Source of the DNA: CALBPI01 sp039821605
GTDB taxonomy: Bacteria > Pseudomonadota > Gammaproteobacteria > Steroidobacterales > Woeseiaceae
Reading direction: 5' to 3'
Length of the DNA: 64,000 bases
NCBI GenBank assembly: GCA_039821605.1
Contig: JBCBNV010000004.1
Coordinates: 186,001-250,000 of the forward strand
Part shown: positions 25,081 to 33,648 of the stretch, piece after piece
Layout: each line of letters starts with the position of its first letter
Numbering within the stretch: the stretch's first letter is position 1
Notes under the pieces: generated by a model
Database searches by the model: none
Told to the model about the DNA's origin: nothing
The model's input: only the letters and a program-made list of their open reading frames with translations
Translations under genes and position numbers: made by a program

Positions 25081-27345
25081 ATGGCCATCGCAAAGACACT
25101 GCCCAACGTCAGCCGTCGCACCTTCCTCGTCGGCACAATGAATACCGGGCTCGTCATGAGCCTGGGTACCGTGTTGCCGGGTTGCAGCCAGGAACAGGCC
25201 GCGCTCGATTTTTCGGGCGGCGATGCCAGCGCCACTTTCTCACCGACCGTGTGGTTCGAGATCGACGGCGCAGGTGCCGTGCTCGTCAACATCGCCAAGG
25301 CCGAGATGGGTCAGCACGTTGGCACGGCGCTGGCGCGTGTGGTCGCCGATGAGCTTGGTGCCGACTGGGACGCGATTTCCATCAAGCACGTCGATACCGA
25401 CCCGAAGTGGGGCTACATGGTCACGGGAGGTTCCTGGTCCGTGCACACGACCTGGCAGCAGCTGTGCCAGGCGGGCGCTGCAGGTCGCACCGTCTTGCGC
25501 GACGCGGGCGCGAACCTGCTTGGCGTGTCGCCGGATGACTGTACGGTGGCCGACAGCACCGTGACCGCGGGCGATCAGTCGATCACGTTCGCCGAGATCG
25601 TGCGCAACGGCGACCTGTCGCGCAGCTTCACCGACGAAGCGCTCGCGGCACTGCCCATCAAGCCCGCATCCGAGCGACGCTTTATCGGCAAGGACACCGC
25701 GGCACTCGACATCCCCGAAAAGTCGCGCGGTGCCGCCGTCTACGGGCTCGACACCGAGCTGCCGGGTATGGTCTACGCCACGCCGCTTATCCCGCCGACG
25801 CGCTACGGCAGCCGCATCATCGGCATCGATGACACCGCGGCCCGCGATATCCCGGGTTATCTCAAGACCGTCGAGATTACGGACCCGAGCGACACGATTC
25901 AGGGCTGGGCCGTGGCCGTGGGCGAGAGTTTCCCAGCCGTCATGAAGGCCGCCGAGGCGATCGAGATCAATTGGGAAGCCGGCGAGACCGCGGGCGTCAG
26001 TGAAGCCGACATTCTCGACGAGGGTGCGCGGCTTGCCGCCGACGGCAGCACGGGTGTGCTGGTCGTTGATGACGGCGACGTCGCCGAGGCGCGCGCGCAG
26101 GCCGCAAGCACGCACAACGCCACCTACCGAACCGCGACGGCGCTTCATTTCACGCTCGAGCCGCAAAACGCGCTCGTCGAGTTCAACGACGGTAAGTGCC
26201 ACATCCATGCGGGCAACCAGTGGCAATCGCTGATCCTGCCCGTACTGGCCAAGGCGCTGGAGATGCCCGAGACCGATATCGTTTTGCACCAGTACTACCT
26301 GGGTGGCGGTTTCGGCCGGCGGCTGTTCGGCGACCAGATGATCCCCGCAGCACTCGCTGCGCGTGAACTGGGTCAGCCCGTGAAGCTTGTGTTCCAGCGT
26401 CCCGACGACAGTCGTTTCGACTGCGTGCGCTCAGCCTCGGTGCAGCAATTCGATGCGTCCTTCGACGCCGACGGCGCGCTGACGGGTATCGAGCATGCGG
26501 CCGCCGCCGGTTGGCCGACCCTGTCCATGGCGCCTGCCTTCCTGGCACCTGGCGTGGACGGCAACGGCAAGTTCGATACGTTCTCGATCTCGGGCGGCGA
26601 CCACTGGTACACGTTGCCCGCGCATCGCGTGCGCGCCATCAACAACCCGCTGGCGCAGAGGACTTTCCTGCCTGGCTGGCTGCGCGCCGTGGGCCCGGGC
26701 TGGGTCGGATGGGGTGTCGAGAGCTTCATGGACGAGCTGGCCGAGCGGGCCGGCGAAGACCCCATCGAATTCCGTCTGGCGCGACTCGATTCGACCGGCA
26801 AGAATGCGGGCACGTCACCTAACTCGGTCGGTGGCGCGAGCCGCCTCGCCAACGTGCTCAAGGACGTGCGCGAGCGCAGCGGCTGGGGCCGCGACATGCC
26901 CGAGAACGAGGGCCTGGGCGTGGCCGTGTGCCACGGGCAGGAGCGCAACATGCCGACCTGGGTTGCCTGCGTGGCGCACGTGGCTGTGGACCCGAACTCG
27001 AAGCAGGTCACGGTCAAGAAGCTCTGGCAGAGCATCGACTGCGGCACCGTGGTGCACCCCGATGGCGCTCTGGCGCAGGCCGAGGGCGCCGCACTCTGGG
27101 GTGTGAGTCTCACGCTGCACGAGGGTAGCGCGTTCGTTGACGGGCAGGTTCGGGATCGCAACCTCGACACCTACACGCCGCTGCGCATGGCCGATGTCCC
27201 CGAACTGGACATCCGGTTCATGGCGAGTACGGAAACCCCTACGGGGCTCGGTGAGCCGCCGTTGATTCCCGTGCCGCCCGCGATCGGCAATGCGATCTAT
27301 GCTGCGACGGGCATACGGGCGCGAGACCTTCCGATCCGGATCTGA
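25081..27345 (+). CDS. iorB: Molybdopterin-binding subunit, isoquinoline 1-oxidoreductase beta type
   Basis: A 754-residue protein starting at ATG 25081, two bases after the small subunit. The N-terminus has a twin-arginine signal (NVSRRTFLVG) ending in a lipobox-like VLPGC, so the enzyme is exported folded. Molybdenum cofactor blocks include GGGFGRRLFGDQ near 404 and the C-terminal PTGLGEPPLIPVPPAIGNAI, whose Glu is the expected catalytic base. The gene pair lacks an FAD subunit, as usual for this group, where a cytochrome or other acceptor is used. The frame continues upstream without coding character. Confidence 0.93.
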   Translation: MAIAKTLPNVSRRTFLVGTMNTGLVMSLGTVLPGCSQEQAALDFSGGDASATFSPTVWFEIDGAGAVLVNIAKAEMGQHVGTALARVVADELGADWDAISIKHVDTDPKWGYMVTGGSWSVHTTWQQLCQAGAAGRTVLRDAGANLLGVSPDDCTVADSTVTAGDQSITFAEIVRNGDLSRSFTDEALAALPIKPASERRFIGKDTAALDIPEKSRGAAVYGLDTELPGMVYATPLIPPTRYGSRIIGIDDTAARDIPGYLKTVEITDPSDTIQGWAVAVGESFPAVMKAAEAIEINWEAGETAGVSEADILDEGARLAADGSTGVLVVDDGDVAEARAQAASTHNATYRTATALHFTLEPQNALVEFNDGKCHIHAGNQWQSLILPVLAKALEMPETDIVLHQYYLGGGFGRRLFGDQMIPAALAARELGQPVKLVFQRPDDSRFDCVRSASVQQFDASFDADGALTGIEHAAAAGWPTLSMAPAFLAPGVDGNGKFDTFSISGGDHWYTLPAHRVRAINNPLAQRTFLPGWLRAVGPGWVGWGVESFMDELAERAGEDPIEFRLARLDSTGKNAGTSPNSVGGASRLANVLKDVRERSGWGRDMPENEGLGVAVCHGQERNMPTWVACVAHVAVDPNSKQVTVKKLWQSIDCGTVVHPDGALAQAEGAALWGVSLTLHEGSAFVDGQVRDRNLDTYTPLRMADVPELDIRFMASTETPTGLGEPPLIPVPPAIGNAIYAATGIRARDLPIRI

Positions 27346-27352
27346 CCGCGGG

Positions 27353-27700
27353 CTACTTGAGCACGCTGCGCAGGAACAGGTGTATGGCCAGGAGCACGGC
27401 GCCGAGTACGCCGGCGGCCGTGTTCACGGGCGAGAGCGCAAACGACAGCCATTCACCTTCCAGCGGGACGATCGGGCGGCCCAGCCAGTCGGCGGCCACG
27501 CCCAGCGATTGCTGTAGCGGTGACTGAAGCAGGACCTCGAGCACGAGGATCATGCCGAGCACGCCGAGACGGCCCGCAATCAGCCGGCGCCGGCGTCCTG
27601 AGACTTTGTCGGTCACGGCTGACGTGAACTGAGCGTCCTCGAGCGGCTCTTCGGCTGCAGCAAACAGAGACTCGAGTGTCGGGTCGCGCTCGTCGCTCAT
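27353..27700 (-). CDS. Putative anti-sigma factor, membrane protein
   Basis: A 115-residue protein with an acidic cytoplasmic N-terminus (SDERDPTLESLFAAAEEPLEDAQF) and two membrane helices (about 43-62 and 88-112). Its ATG overlaps the stop of the ECF sigma gene (ATGA), the usual arrangement for a cognate anti-sigma factor, and the N-terminus resembles the short sigma-binding segment of such proteins. No zinc-binding HxxxCxxC motif is present. Confidence 0.72.
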   Translation of the reverse strand: MSDERDPTLESLFAAAEEPLEDAQFTSAVTDKVSGRRRRLIAGRLGVLGMILVLEVLLQSPLQQSLGVAADWLGRPIVPLEGEWLSFALSPVNTAAGVLGAVLLAIHLFLRSVLK

Positions 27701-28248
27701 GACGCGCCTCCGTAACCTTCCAGCACGTCGCGCAGCTTCTGACTACCGCGACGAATATGAGACTTCACGGTGCCCGCAGGGAGGCCTGTGAGTTCGGTAA
27801 TTTCCGGGTGCGACAGCCGCTCGTGGTAGGCGAGCACGATGCAGGTGCGCACGGGATCGGGCAGCGTCGCCAGCGCCGCATCCAGATCGATTGCGGCGGC
27901 AGGCGTTTGTGGAGGCGCGGCCTGCGATTCGTCTTCGTAGGCCTGGTGCCACACGGTGCCTTGCTTGCGGCGGTGATCGATCCACTCGTTGACGGCGATC
28001 TGCTTGATCCAGCCCGCAAAGCGGTCGACCTGGCGTAGCTTGCGAATCTTCTGCCACACCTTGAGGAACACGCGTTGCGCAAGATCGTCGGCCAGCGTCG
28101 CATCGCCAGACAGTCGGCGCATGAGGTTGCGCAGCCACGGCTGGCGGCGACGCACGAGCTCTGCGAAGGCGTCACGGTCGCCGCGTGCGGCCAGGTTCAC
28201 GATCAGTGCCTCCGGACCTTGCGCGTAATAGCCGGGTGCATCCGGCAT
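27697..28248 (-). CDS. ECF RNA polymerase sigma factor
   Basis: A 183-residue sigma factor. Region 2: DRDAFAELVRRRQPWLRNLM, DDLAQRVFLKVWQKIRKLRQ and FAGWIKQIAVNEWIDHRRK. Region 4: LPDPVRTCIVLAYHERLSHP then EITELTGLPAGTVKSHIRRG. ATG at 28248. It is the second gene of a leftward unit: small membrane protein, sigma, anti-sigma. Confidence 0.93.
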   Translation of the reverse strand: MPDAPGYYAQGPEALIVNLAARGDRDAFAELVRRRQPWLRNLMRRLSGDATLADDLAQRVFLKVWQKIRKLRQVDRFAGWIKQIAVNEWIDHRRKQGTVWHQAYEDESQAAPPQTPAAAIDLDAALATLPDPVRTCIVLAYHERLSHPEITELTGLPAGTVKSHIRRGSQKLRDVLEGYGGAS

Positions 28249-28257
28249 AAAGGCGCG

Positions 28258-28638
28258 TCAGGCCCCGGCTTTGTTGCGCTCGACGAGCTTGGCTGCGCCA
28301 AGCAGGCCGCCGCCGATGCAGGCGATGAGCGCCGAGACGCCCATGAGCACCACTCGGGCATCGTCGTTGACCATCCCCAAAAAGAGGCTGAACAGGAACA
28401 TCCCGGGTGCGACGCCAAAAAGGATGTAGGCGCCGATGCGCAGATCCCTGGCCGTATTGCCATTGGCGTTCTCGCCAATGATCTGACGGATCGTCTCCGG
28501 GTCGATATCGCGTCCGCTTTCGACGACGCGGCGAAGCGTCTCCTGCTTGGTCTCTTTCTCTTTCGCGTCGTACCAGATGCCCGCCACCGAGACGGCGGCG
28601 ATGAACATCCAGAATCCGAAGACGGCCAAGTTGCCCAT
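28258..28638 (-). CDS. Small membrane protein (DUF6249-like)
   Basis: A 126-residue protein with three hydrophobic segments (about 4-20, 69-88, 95-116) and a charged cytoplasmic linker (KEKETKQETLRRVVESGRDI). The layout resembles DUF6249 proteins often found in front of ECF sigma genes; this is memory, not a search. It ends nine bases before the sigma gene and is probably in the same operon. Confidence 0.75.
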   Translation of the reverse strand: MGNLAVFGFWMFIAAVSVAGIWYDAKEKETKQETLRRVVESGRDIDPETIRQIIGENANGNTARDLRIGAYILFGVAPGMFLFSLFLGMVNDDARVVLMGVSALIACIGGGLLGAAKLVERNKAGA

Positions 28639-28715
28639 GGGGGTCTCCCGTTTGTTGCCCTGTTACTGATCTAGACGGGGCGCAGGCGCGTATGGATGCA
28701 GGCGCGCGATTTTTT

Positions 28716-29546
28716 TCAGGAAGCGGACTGGGCGATGTCCGGCGGTGCGCTGGGGCCGGGGACGGCTTTGCCGGCGCGCCAGCCCGCCAGTGCGACAGCG
28801 GCGCCCAGGCCAAGCCCGGCGAGCAATTGGGCCATCGGCGGTACGCTGGCGTAGGCGCGCATCGCGGCGTCCCAGACGTCGGTCTTCGCCAGCGTCTCGA
28901 ACACGATGGACTGCGTGATGATCGTGATGGCCGCGATGACGAACGGCCGACTGAAACGACGATATCGGGTGATGAGGAAGCCCAGGATGATGAGCGAAAT
29001 GGCGTGGCTTGCGTGCAGTCCGTAGCCAAAGCGGTGAATCTCGTCCATCGAGCGAATGGTCAGGCCCGGCACGAATCCCGGCATCAGCCTGCCGAGTGTG
29101 GGCGCCATGAGCAGAAACACGGTCGAGATCATGTAGCCGCCGTGCAGGCCCGCGCGGCGCCGATGACGCAGCGCCTCGAAGATGAACCAGAGAAACACCG
29201 CCGTCGAGATGACGTCGACGGCCGCCAGACGGTCGCCAAACAACTCGTAGAGGGGGTGGCCCGGCGGGGCTGCGGCCATGGTGCCCACGACGAGCAAGCC
29301 GCCAGCGGTAAAGACGGGGATCACGGCGAAGGTCATTAGCCCTGCGGTCTTGTGCAGGTCGCGCTGGCCGTGGTGGATGGACCAGCTCTGCGCGATGAGC
29401 AGCAGCATCCAGGCGGTCGCCGACAGGCCGTGCACGTGGTATTGCCAGGGTACGGTCGTGAAGGTGCCCCAGTAGTTTCGCCAGAACGCCGCCACGCTCA
29501 GTAGCAACATGATGAAAACGCCGATCCAGGCGCGTTTGTATGGCAT
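28716..29546 (-). CDS. Seven-helix membrane protein of unknown function
   Basis: A 276-residue protein. ATG at 29546 is chosen because GGAGGATC lies just before it and it begins a hydrophobic segment (MPYKRAWIGVFIMLLLSVAA). About seven membrane helices are visible. Conserved-looking polar pairs lie at helix ends (WQYHVHGLSATAW, HHGQRDLHKTAG, RFGYGLHASHA), so several His residues could bind heme or metal within the membrane, but I cannot name a family. It stands alone on the minus strand upstream of the DUF6249-like gene. Confidence 0.8.
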   Translation of the reverse strand: MPYKRAWIGVFIMLLLSVAAFWRNYWGTFTTVPWQYHVHGLSATAWMLLLIAQSWSIHHGQRDLHKTAGLMTFAVIPVFTAGGLLVVGTMAAAPPGHPLYELFGDRLAAVDVISTAVFLWFIFEALRHRRRAGLHGGYMISTVFLLMAPTLGRLMPGFVPGLTIRSMDEIHRFGYGLHASHAISLIILGFLITRYRRFSRPFVIAAITIITQSIVFETLAKTDVWDAAMRAYASVPPMAQLLAGLGLGAAVALAGWRAGKAVPGPSAPPDIAQSAS

Positions 29547-29778
29547 GCCTCGATCCTCCGGTATGTTTTTTGTTGTCGTCCCCCGGGAGCACGCTAGTCC
29601 CGTTCCCGCGCCGCGACAAGTTCTGCCGCAGCAATCACTGAGCTGCCACGAGTCAGAGAATCGTCCACATGGGTCGGAAACCGGGTGTCGGTGGCTCTTA
29701 CAATTAGGCGTAAATGGGCCGCGTTGCTCTCGCGAATGCGTCAATTAATCGTCTATAAATTAGTGGCTTGCGCTGTAT

Positions 29779-29794
29779 CGGCACCCAAGTTGCT
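29779..29794 (+). promoter_or_regulatory. Sigma-54 (RpoN) promoter of the PEP-CTERM gene
   Basis: CGGCACCCAAGTTGCT matches TGGCACN5TTGCW at all but the first base. GG at 29780-29781 and GC at 29792-29793 are separated by exactly 10 bp. Transcription would start near 29805, 33 bp before the PEP-CTERM start codon. PEP-CTERM genes are known to be driven by RpoN with PrsK/PrsR. Confidence 0.78.
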
Positions 29795-29837
29795 TTATAG
29801 AACCAAGAAAACAACAACAATTGCTTGGAAAACAACA

Positions 29838-30443
29838 ATGAAACGTTCACTGACTTCAGTATTGCTGGCACTCACTTTCGCAGCGTCGGCACACGCGGTA
29901 CCCGTGGAATGGAATCTGGAGGGGACGACTTTCATCAACGGTAACGGCGGTCTGAGCGGGTCTTTCGTCTATGACGCAGAGACCAACATGACGAGCGACG
30001 TCAACATTACGGCCACTGCGGGCAGCCTGATTCTGTGCACGCAGGCGCCACCCGCGCCCTGCGCGGCGGATCTGAACGCGGCGGCCTACCCGGGCGGAAC
30101 GTTCACATCTACGCTCGATGGCACCGTGTTTCAGACGGGTGGCTTTGCCGGCAACTTTGGACTGCTGGCATTCGGCGATGGCATGTTCAACACGCTCTCG
30201 CTGGTGTTTGAGACGGCGCTGACGGATGTCGGCGGCAGCGTCAACATGATCGGCGCGTTTCAGTGGCAGTGCGCCCAGGGCCTGGAACTGTGCTCGCGCG
30301 ACGTTCTTGAAACGCCGTTTCGCTCGGCCTTCAACGGCTTTGGTGGCACCGCAGGTGTCGCAACCTCAACGCCCGTACCCGCGCCTGCTTCCCTGCTGCT
30401 CATGGGGCTTGGCCTCATTGCGCTGGGTCGGCGCCGCGCCTAG
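29838..30443 (+). CDS. PEP-CTERM-type sorted exoprotein
   Basis: A 201-residue secreted protein: signal peptide (MKRSLTSVLLALTFAASAHA), a beta-rich domain with few charged residues, and a C-terminal sorting signal VPAPASLLLMGLGLIALGRR, in which PAPA replaces the classic PEP, followed by a helix and a short Arg tail. Such proteins are cleaved by exosortase and released to the surface or an exopolysaccharide matrix. No exosortase (EpsH/XrtA) is in this window. ATG at 29838 gives the signal peptide; the upstream frame is non-coding and AT-rich. Its last 29 bp overlap the end of the convergent beta-lactamase gene. Confidence 0.88.
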   Translation: MKRSLTSVLLALTFAASAHAVPVEWNLEGTTFINGNGGLSGSFVYDAETNMTSDVNITATAGSLILCTQAPPAPCAADLNAAAYPGGTFTSTLDGTVFQTGGFAGNFGLLAFGDGMFNTLSLVFETALTDVGGSVNMIGAFQWQCAQGLELCSRDVLETPFRSAFNGFGGTAGVATSTPVPAPASLLLMGLGLIALGRRRA

Positions 30444-31176
30444 CTAATTCGATGGTGTGATGGAGTAGAGCGCGTGTTCCCGGCGCGCCGTGACTCGGCA
30501 CCACAAGCGACTCTTCGGGAAACCGCCTGGTGACAGCGACAACGGCGTCGGCCCAATGGCCGACGTCGGCGTCGTTGGTGTTGCCCAAGGTCTGCGAGCT
30601 TCCCGGACGCACCAGACAGCCTACAAACAACACTTCCGTACCATTGACCCCGACAACGATGTTGTCATCGGTGTGCCCGGGCCCCGGGTAGAACAGCGTC
30701 AGCGGCGACAGCTCGGCGACTGCATCGGCTTCGCCTTCGCCATCAAACTCGACCACGCGTGCTGCGGGAGTGAGTCCCCAGTGTTCGGCAAGCCGGTTCG
30801 ACAGGTGGTTCGCGTAGTTGGGGATGCCGCGCTCGCGCACCGCGGCGACGCCGCCCATCTTGTCGTTGTGGCCGTGCGTGAACACCGCGCCCGTGACCGG
30901 CCGCCCAAAGGTTGTGTTCGCCCAGTCCAGAATCTCGCGCGTTTGCGCATCGGTCCAGGCGGTATCCACGAGCACGATGTGCGTGTCGGTGGCCACCACG
31001 AGGCCGCTGCTCGCGATGGGTCCCCAGGGTTCGATCTCGAGATACGCGGTGTGCGTCCACACCCCCGGTGCGATTTCGTCGAACGTGACCTGCGGTGCGT
31101 GGTCTGCGCCTTGTACTGCGCAGCCGGAGAGGAACAAGGAAATGAGGACCGCGCAGCGCGCCGCCAGTCGTCTCAT
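30415..31176 (-). CDS. Subclass B1 metallo-beta-lactamase homologue, lipoprotein
   Basis: A 253-residue protein. Signal peptide with lipobox (LISLFLSGC, Cys near 19), as in the lipid-anchored NDM enzymes. All B1 zinc ligands can be placed: HGHND (H116, H118, D120; near residues 100-106), PGHTDDN (H196; near 167), VGCLVR (C221; near 186) and SHGAPG (H263; near 229). B1-specific surroundings are also present: GVWTHTAY, LVDTAW, THGHNDKMGG, LGNTNDADVGHW, and a C-terminal LLHHTIELA after SHGAPG. Overall it reads closest to the NDM/VIM branch but is clearly divergent. Hydrolysis of carbapenems is not proven. The gene overlaps the upstream nitroreductase gene by ATGA. Confidence 0.88.
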   Translation of the reverse strand: MRRLAARCAVLISLFLSGCAVQGADHAPQVTFDEIAPGVWTHTAYLEIEPWGPIASSGLVVATDTHIVLVDTAWTDAQTREILDWANTTFGRPVTGAVFTHGHNDKMGGVAAVRERGIPNYANHLSNRLAEHWGLTPAARVVEFDGEGEADAVAELSPLTLFYPGPGHTDDNIVVGVNGTEVLFVGCLVRPGSSQTLGNTNDADVGHWADAVVAVTRRFPEESLVVPSHGAPGTRALLHHTIELARRGADPAQ

Positions 31177-32324
31177 GTCGCGATGATCCGGGACTCGAGC
31201 GGGTGGCGCGGCGACGGTCCGACATCGGGCGCATAGCCCACGCGTGCCAGCATCTGCACGGTGTCGCCGTCCTCGCGCGCGAGCAGGTCGTGCGCACGGC
31301 GGTAGTTCTGCGCCATCTCCGGAAACTCCTGCAGCGCCTGGCTTAGCGGATGGAATGCAATACCGCGTGCATTGGCGATGAGTTGTGCGCGCACCCAGGC
31401 GCGGCCCGCCGCGATCTGGTGGTGGCGCGTATTGCGCGATGTTGTCGACCAGACAAAGGCCGTGGCCGAGGCGCAGGCCTTTTCGTAGTAAGCGTAGGAC
31501 TCGCGGAACGCGACCGCTTCGGGGTCATCCAGCGACTCCGGCGTGACGATGCCCAGCATTCCCATCGTGCTCGTGAAACGGTCGTCGACCGACAGCCCGT
31601 AAGGTTCGGAATCCACCGCCGACTTGCCGATGTGCATGACCTCGATGCTCTCGCGCCGCGTGGCGTCCGTGGACCACTCGACGCTCCAGGCGTCGACGGC
31701 AAGCTGGCGCAGCAATTCGACGCGCGACGCTTCTGCGGTGCCCGCGAGGTCGACGCCGGGCACGCCGACCGCCGCGATGGCGGCCAGGTCTTCTTCGGCG
31801 ACGCTGCGCGCGGTGTCGAACGGGACGCGATTCGTGCGCCGGGTGAGGACGCCTTCGAACAGTGGGTCCCGCGTGACGCTGGCGTCGGGGACCAGCGAGA
31901 CGCGCGCGATGGGCCGCGCATCGAGTGTTGGCTGCGGCTCGCCCTCGGGAAACAGATCGACGTCTGCGCGCAGACCCGATTCGGCCGCGGCCATGCGGCA
32001 GAGCTCCAGAAAGCAGCCAAAGCTGATCGTGAGCTGGCGGCTTGGCGGATCGGTCTCGGGCAATAAGCGCTCGGGATTGCAGAACAACGTAAAGCCATTC
32101 GCGTCATCGAGTGCGATCTGCCAGGGCTGCATGTTGTGCGCATTGGGCGCGAGGATGGCGTAGGCCAGCACGTCGAGGCGCGGGTCACCGAACCCTTCCG
32201 CTGCCGCACGCCACGGCTCCCGCGCGCGCTTCGCAGGGCCCGTGCCGACCCACCAGGCGCCGCCCAGTCCCAGCAACACCGCGGACGCCGCGCCCGTCGT
32301 CAACACTGCCCTGCGACTCACCAT
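31173..32324 (-). CDS. Nitroreductase-like flavoprotein (Acg type) with Tat-like signal
   Basis: A 383-residue protein. The N-terminus MVSRRAVLTTGAASAVLLGL is a twin-arginine-type signal or anchor. The nitroreductase fold appears as two halves: ILAPNAHNMQPWQI near 57-70 (FMN phosphate-binding block) and TRRTNRVPFDTARSVAEED near 173, then a C-terminal GRAWVRAQLIANARGIAFHP. The double-domain length fits Acg/Rv3131-like proteins that bind FMN without classic nitroreductase activity. First gene of the operon with the B1 metallo-beta-lactamase homologue. Confidence 0.85.
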   Translation of the reverse strand: MVSRRAVLTTGAASAVLLGLGGAWWVGTGPAKRAREPWRAAAEGFGDPRLDVLAYAILAPNAHNMQPWQIALDDANGFTLFCNPERLLPETDPPSRQLTISFGCFLELCRMAAAESGLRADVDLFPEGEPQPTLDARPIARVSLVPDASVTRDPLFEGVLTRRTNRVPFDTARSVAEEDLAAIAAVGVPGVDLAGTAEASRVELLRQLAVDAWSVEWSTDATRRESIEVMHIGKSAVDSEPYGLSVDDRFTSTMGMLGIVTPESLDDPEAVAFRESYAYYEKACASATAFVWSTTSRNTRHHQIAAGRAWVRAQLIANARGIAFHPLSQALQEFPEMAQNYRRAHDLLAREDGDTVQMLARVGYAPDVGPSPRHPLESRIIAT

Positions 32325-32362
32325 GTTTCTGGCTCCCCTTGACGTCTGTCAGAGCCTAACAC

Positions 32363-33598
32363 TCAGCAGACTTCGCCGGCGGCATGCCCCGACGCCCACG
32401 CCCACTGGAAATTGAAGCCGCCGAGGTGGCCTGTGACATCGACGACTTCGCCGATGAAATACAGCCCGGGCTGGTCGCGCACTTCCAGGGTTTGCGACGA
32501 GAGCGCGCGCGTGTCGACGCCGCCCAGCGTGACCTCGGCCGTCCGGTAGCCTTCAGTGCCTGACGGCTTCAGCGCCCAGTGGGTGAGGGTGGCGGCCAGC
32601 TCTCGCAGCGCCTCATCGGGAATCTCGGCCAGAGGACGCTCTGCCAGATCCGCCCAGAGCAGCGGCTGCAAGGTCGTGACCAACGCGCGCGGCAGGAATT
32701 CGGATAACACGGAGCGAAGGCGCGCTTTCGGTTGCTGCGTCTTGAACTCGAGCAGTGAGTGTTCGAGGTCCATACCAGGCGCCAAATCGATGAGGATGGG
32801 CTCGCCCAGATGCCAGTAGCTCGAGACCTGCAGCGCGGCAGGCCCACTTAAGCCGCGGTGCGTGAACAGCAGGCCTTCGCTGAACTGCACATCGGCCGCC
32901 GAGACGGCGGCGGGCACGCTCACGCCTGCGAGGCTGGCCGTCAGGTCTTTGGCCGGGCCCGAAAACGTAAACGGCACGAGTCCCGCCCGCGTCTCGAGGA
33001 CCTCCAGACCGAACTGTCGCGCGAGCTCGTAGCCCAGGCCGCTGGCGCCCATTTTCGGAATCGACAAGCCGCCCGTCGCAACCACGAGCGATGCCGCATC
33101 GTAGGTGCCAAGATTCGTGGTCACGGTGTAGCCGGAATCCGCAGCGACGGCTTGAATCTCGCAGTTGACGACGATCTCGACGCCCGCGTCGTCACACTCG
33201 GACCGGAGCATGGCAACGATGTCCTTCGACGAGCGGTCGCAGAAGAGCTGCCCCAGCGTCTTTTCGTGGTAGGGGATGTCGTGCTTCTCGACGAGCGCGA
33301 TGAAGTCCCACTGCGTGTAGCGGCGCAGCGCCGAGATACAGAACGGCGGGTTCGACGACAGAAAGTTCTCGGGCGCGCAGTAGAGGTTCGTGAAGTTGCA
33401 GCGCCCGCCACCCGACATGAGGATCTTCTTGCCGATCTTGTTCGAGCCTTCGAGTACGATGACGCGGCGGCCGCGCTGGCCAGCCCTGATCGCGCACATG
33501 AGTCCCGCGGCGCCACCGCCGATGACGATGACGTCGTAGCGCTTCGCGGCAGTCGAATCGGCAGATAGGTTTTCGGACGCACTCATGGTGGCGCGCAT
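32363..33598 (-). CDS. FAD-dependent oxidoreductase, HI0933/YhiN family
   Basis: A 411-residue flavoprotein. The dinucleotide fold VIVIGGGAAGLMCAIRAGQRG is at residues 24-44, followed by the family block IGKKILMSGGGRCNFTN and later HRGLSGPAALQVS, TLGGVDTRALSS and a second FAD block GLYFIGEVVDVTGHLGGFNF. Start is uncertain: ATG at 33598 or 33586, both without a clear ribosome binding site. The frame further upstream lacks coding character. Members include tRNA- and quinone-linked redox enzymes; the reaction here is unknown. Confidence 0.92.
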   Translation of the reverse strand: MRATMSASENLSADSTAAKRYDVIVIGGGAAGLMCAIRAGQRGRRVIVLEGSNKIGKKILMSGGGRCNFTNLYCAPENFLSSNPPFCISALRRYTQWDFIALVEKHDIPYHEKTLGQLFCDRSSKDIVAMLRSECDDAGVEIVVNCEIQAVAADSGYTVTTNLGTYDAASLVVATGGLSIPKMGASGLGYELARQFGLEVLETRAGLVPFTFSGPAKDLTASLAGVSVPAAVSAADVQFSEGLLFTHRGLSGPAALQVSSYWHLGEPILIDLAPGMDLEHSLLEFKTQQPKARLRSVLSEFLPRALVTTLQPLLWADLAERPLAEIPDEALRELAATLTHWALKPSGTEGYRTAEVTLGGVDTRALSSQTLEVRDQPGLYFIGEVVDVTGHLGGFNFQWAWASGHAAGEVC

Positions 33599-33620
33599 GG
33601 TGCCACGATGCTCGCGCGTG

Positions 33621-33642
33621 GTCTTCTTGTTGCCAAGAAGAC
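33621..33642. terminator. Intergenic hairpin, 9-bp perfect stem
   Basis: GTCTTCTTG and CAAGAAGAC enclose a 4-base loop between the 3' end of the small membrane protein gene and the flavoprotein gene. No U-tract follows on either strand, so it may be a processing or Rho-dependent end rather than an intrinsic terminator. Confidence 0.4.
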
Positions 33643-33648
33643 GCGTGG

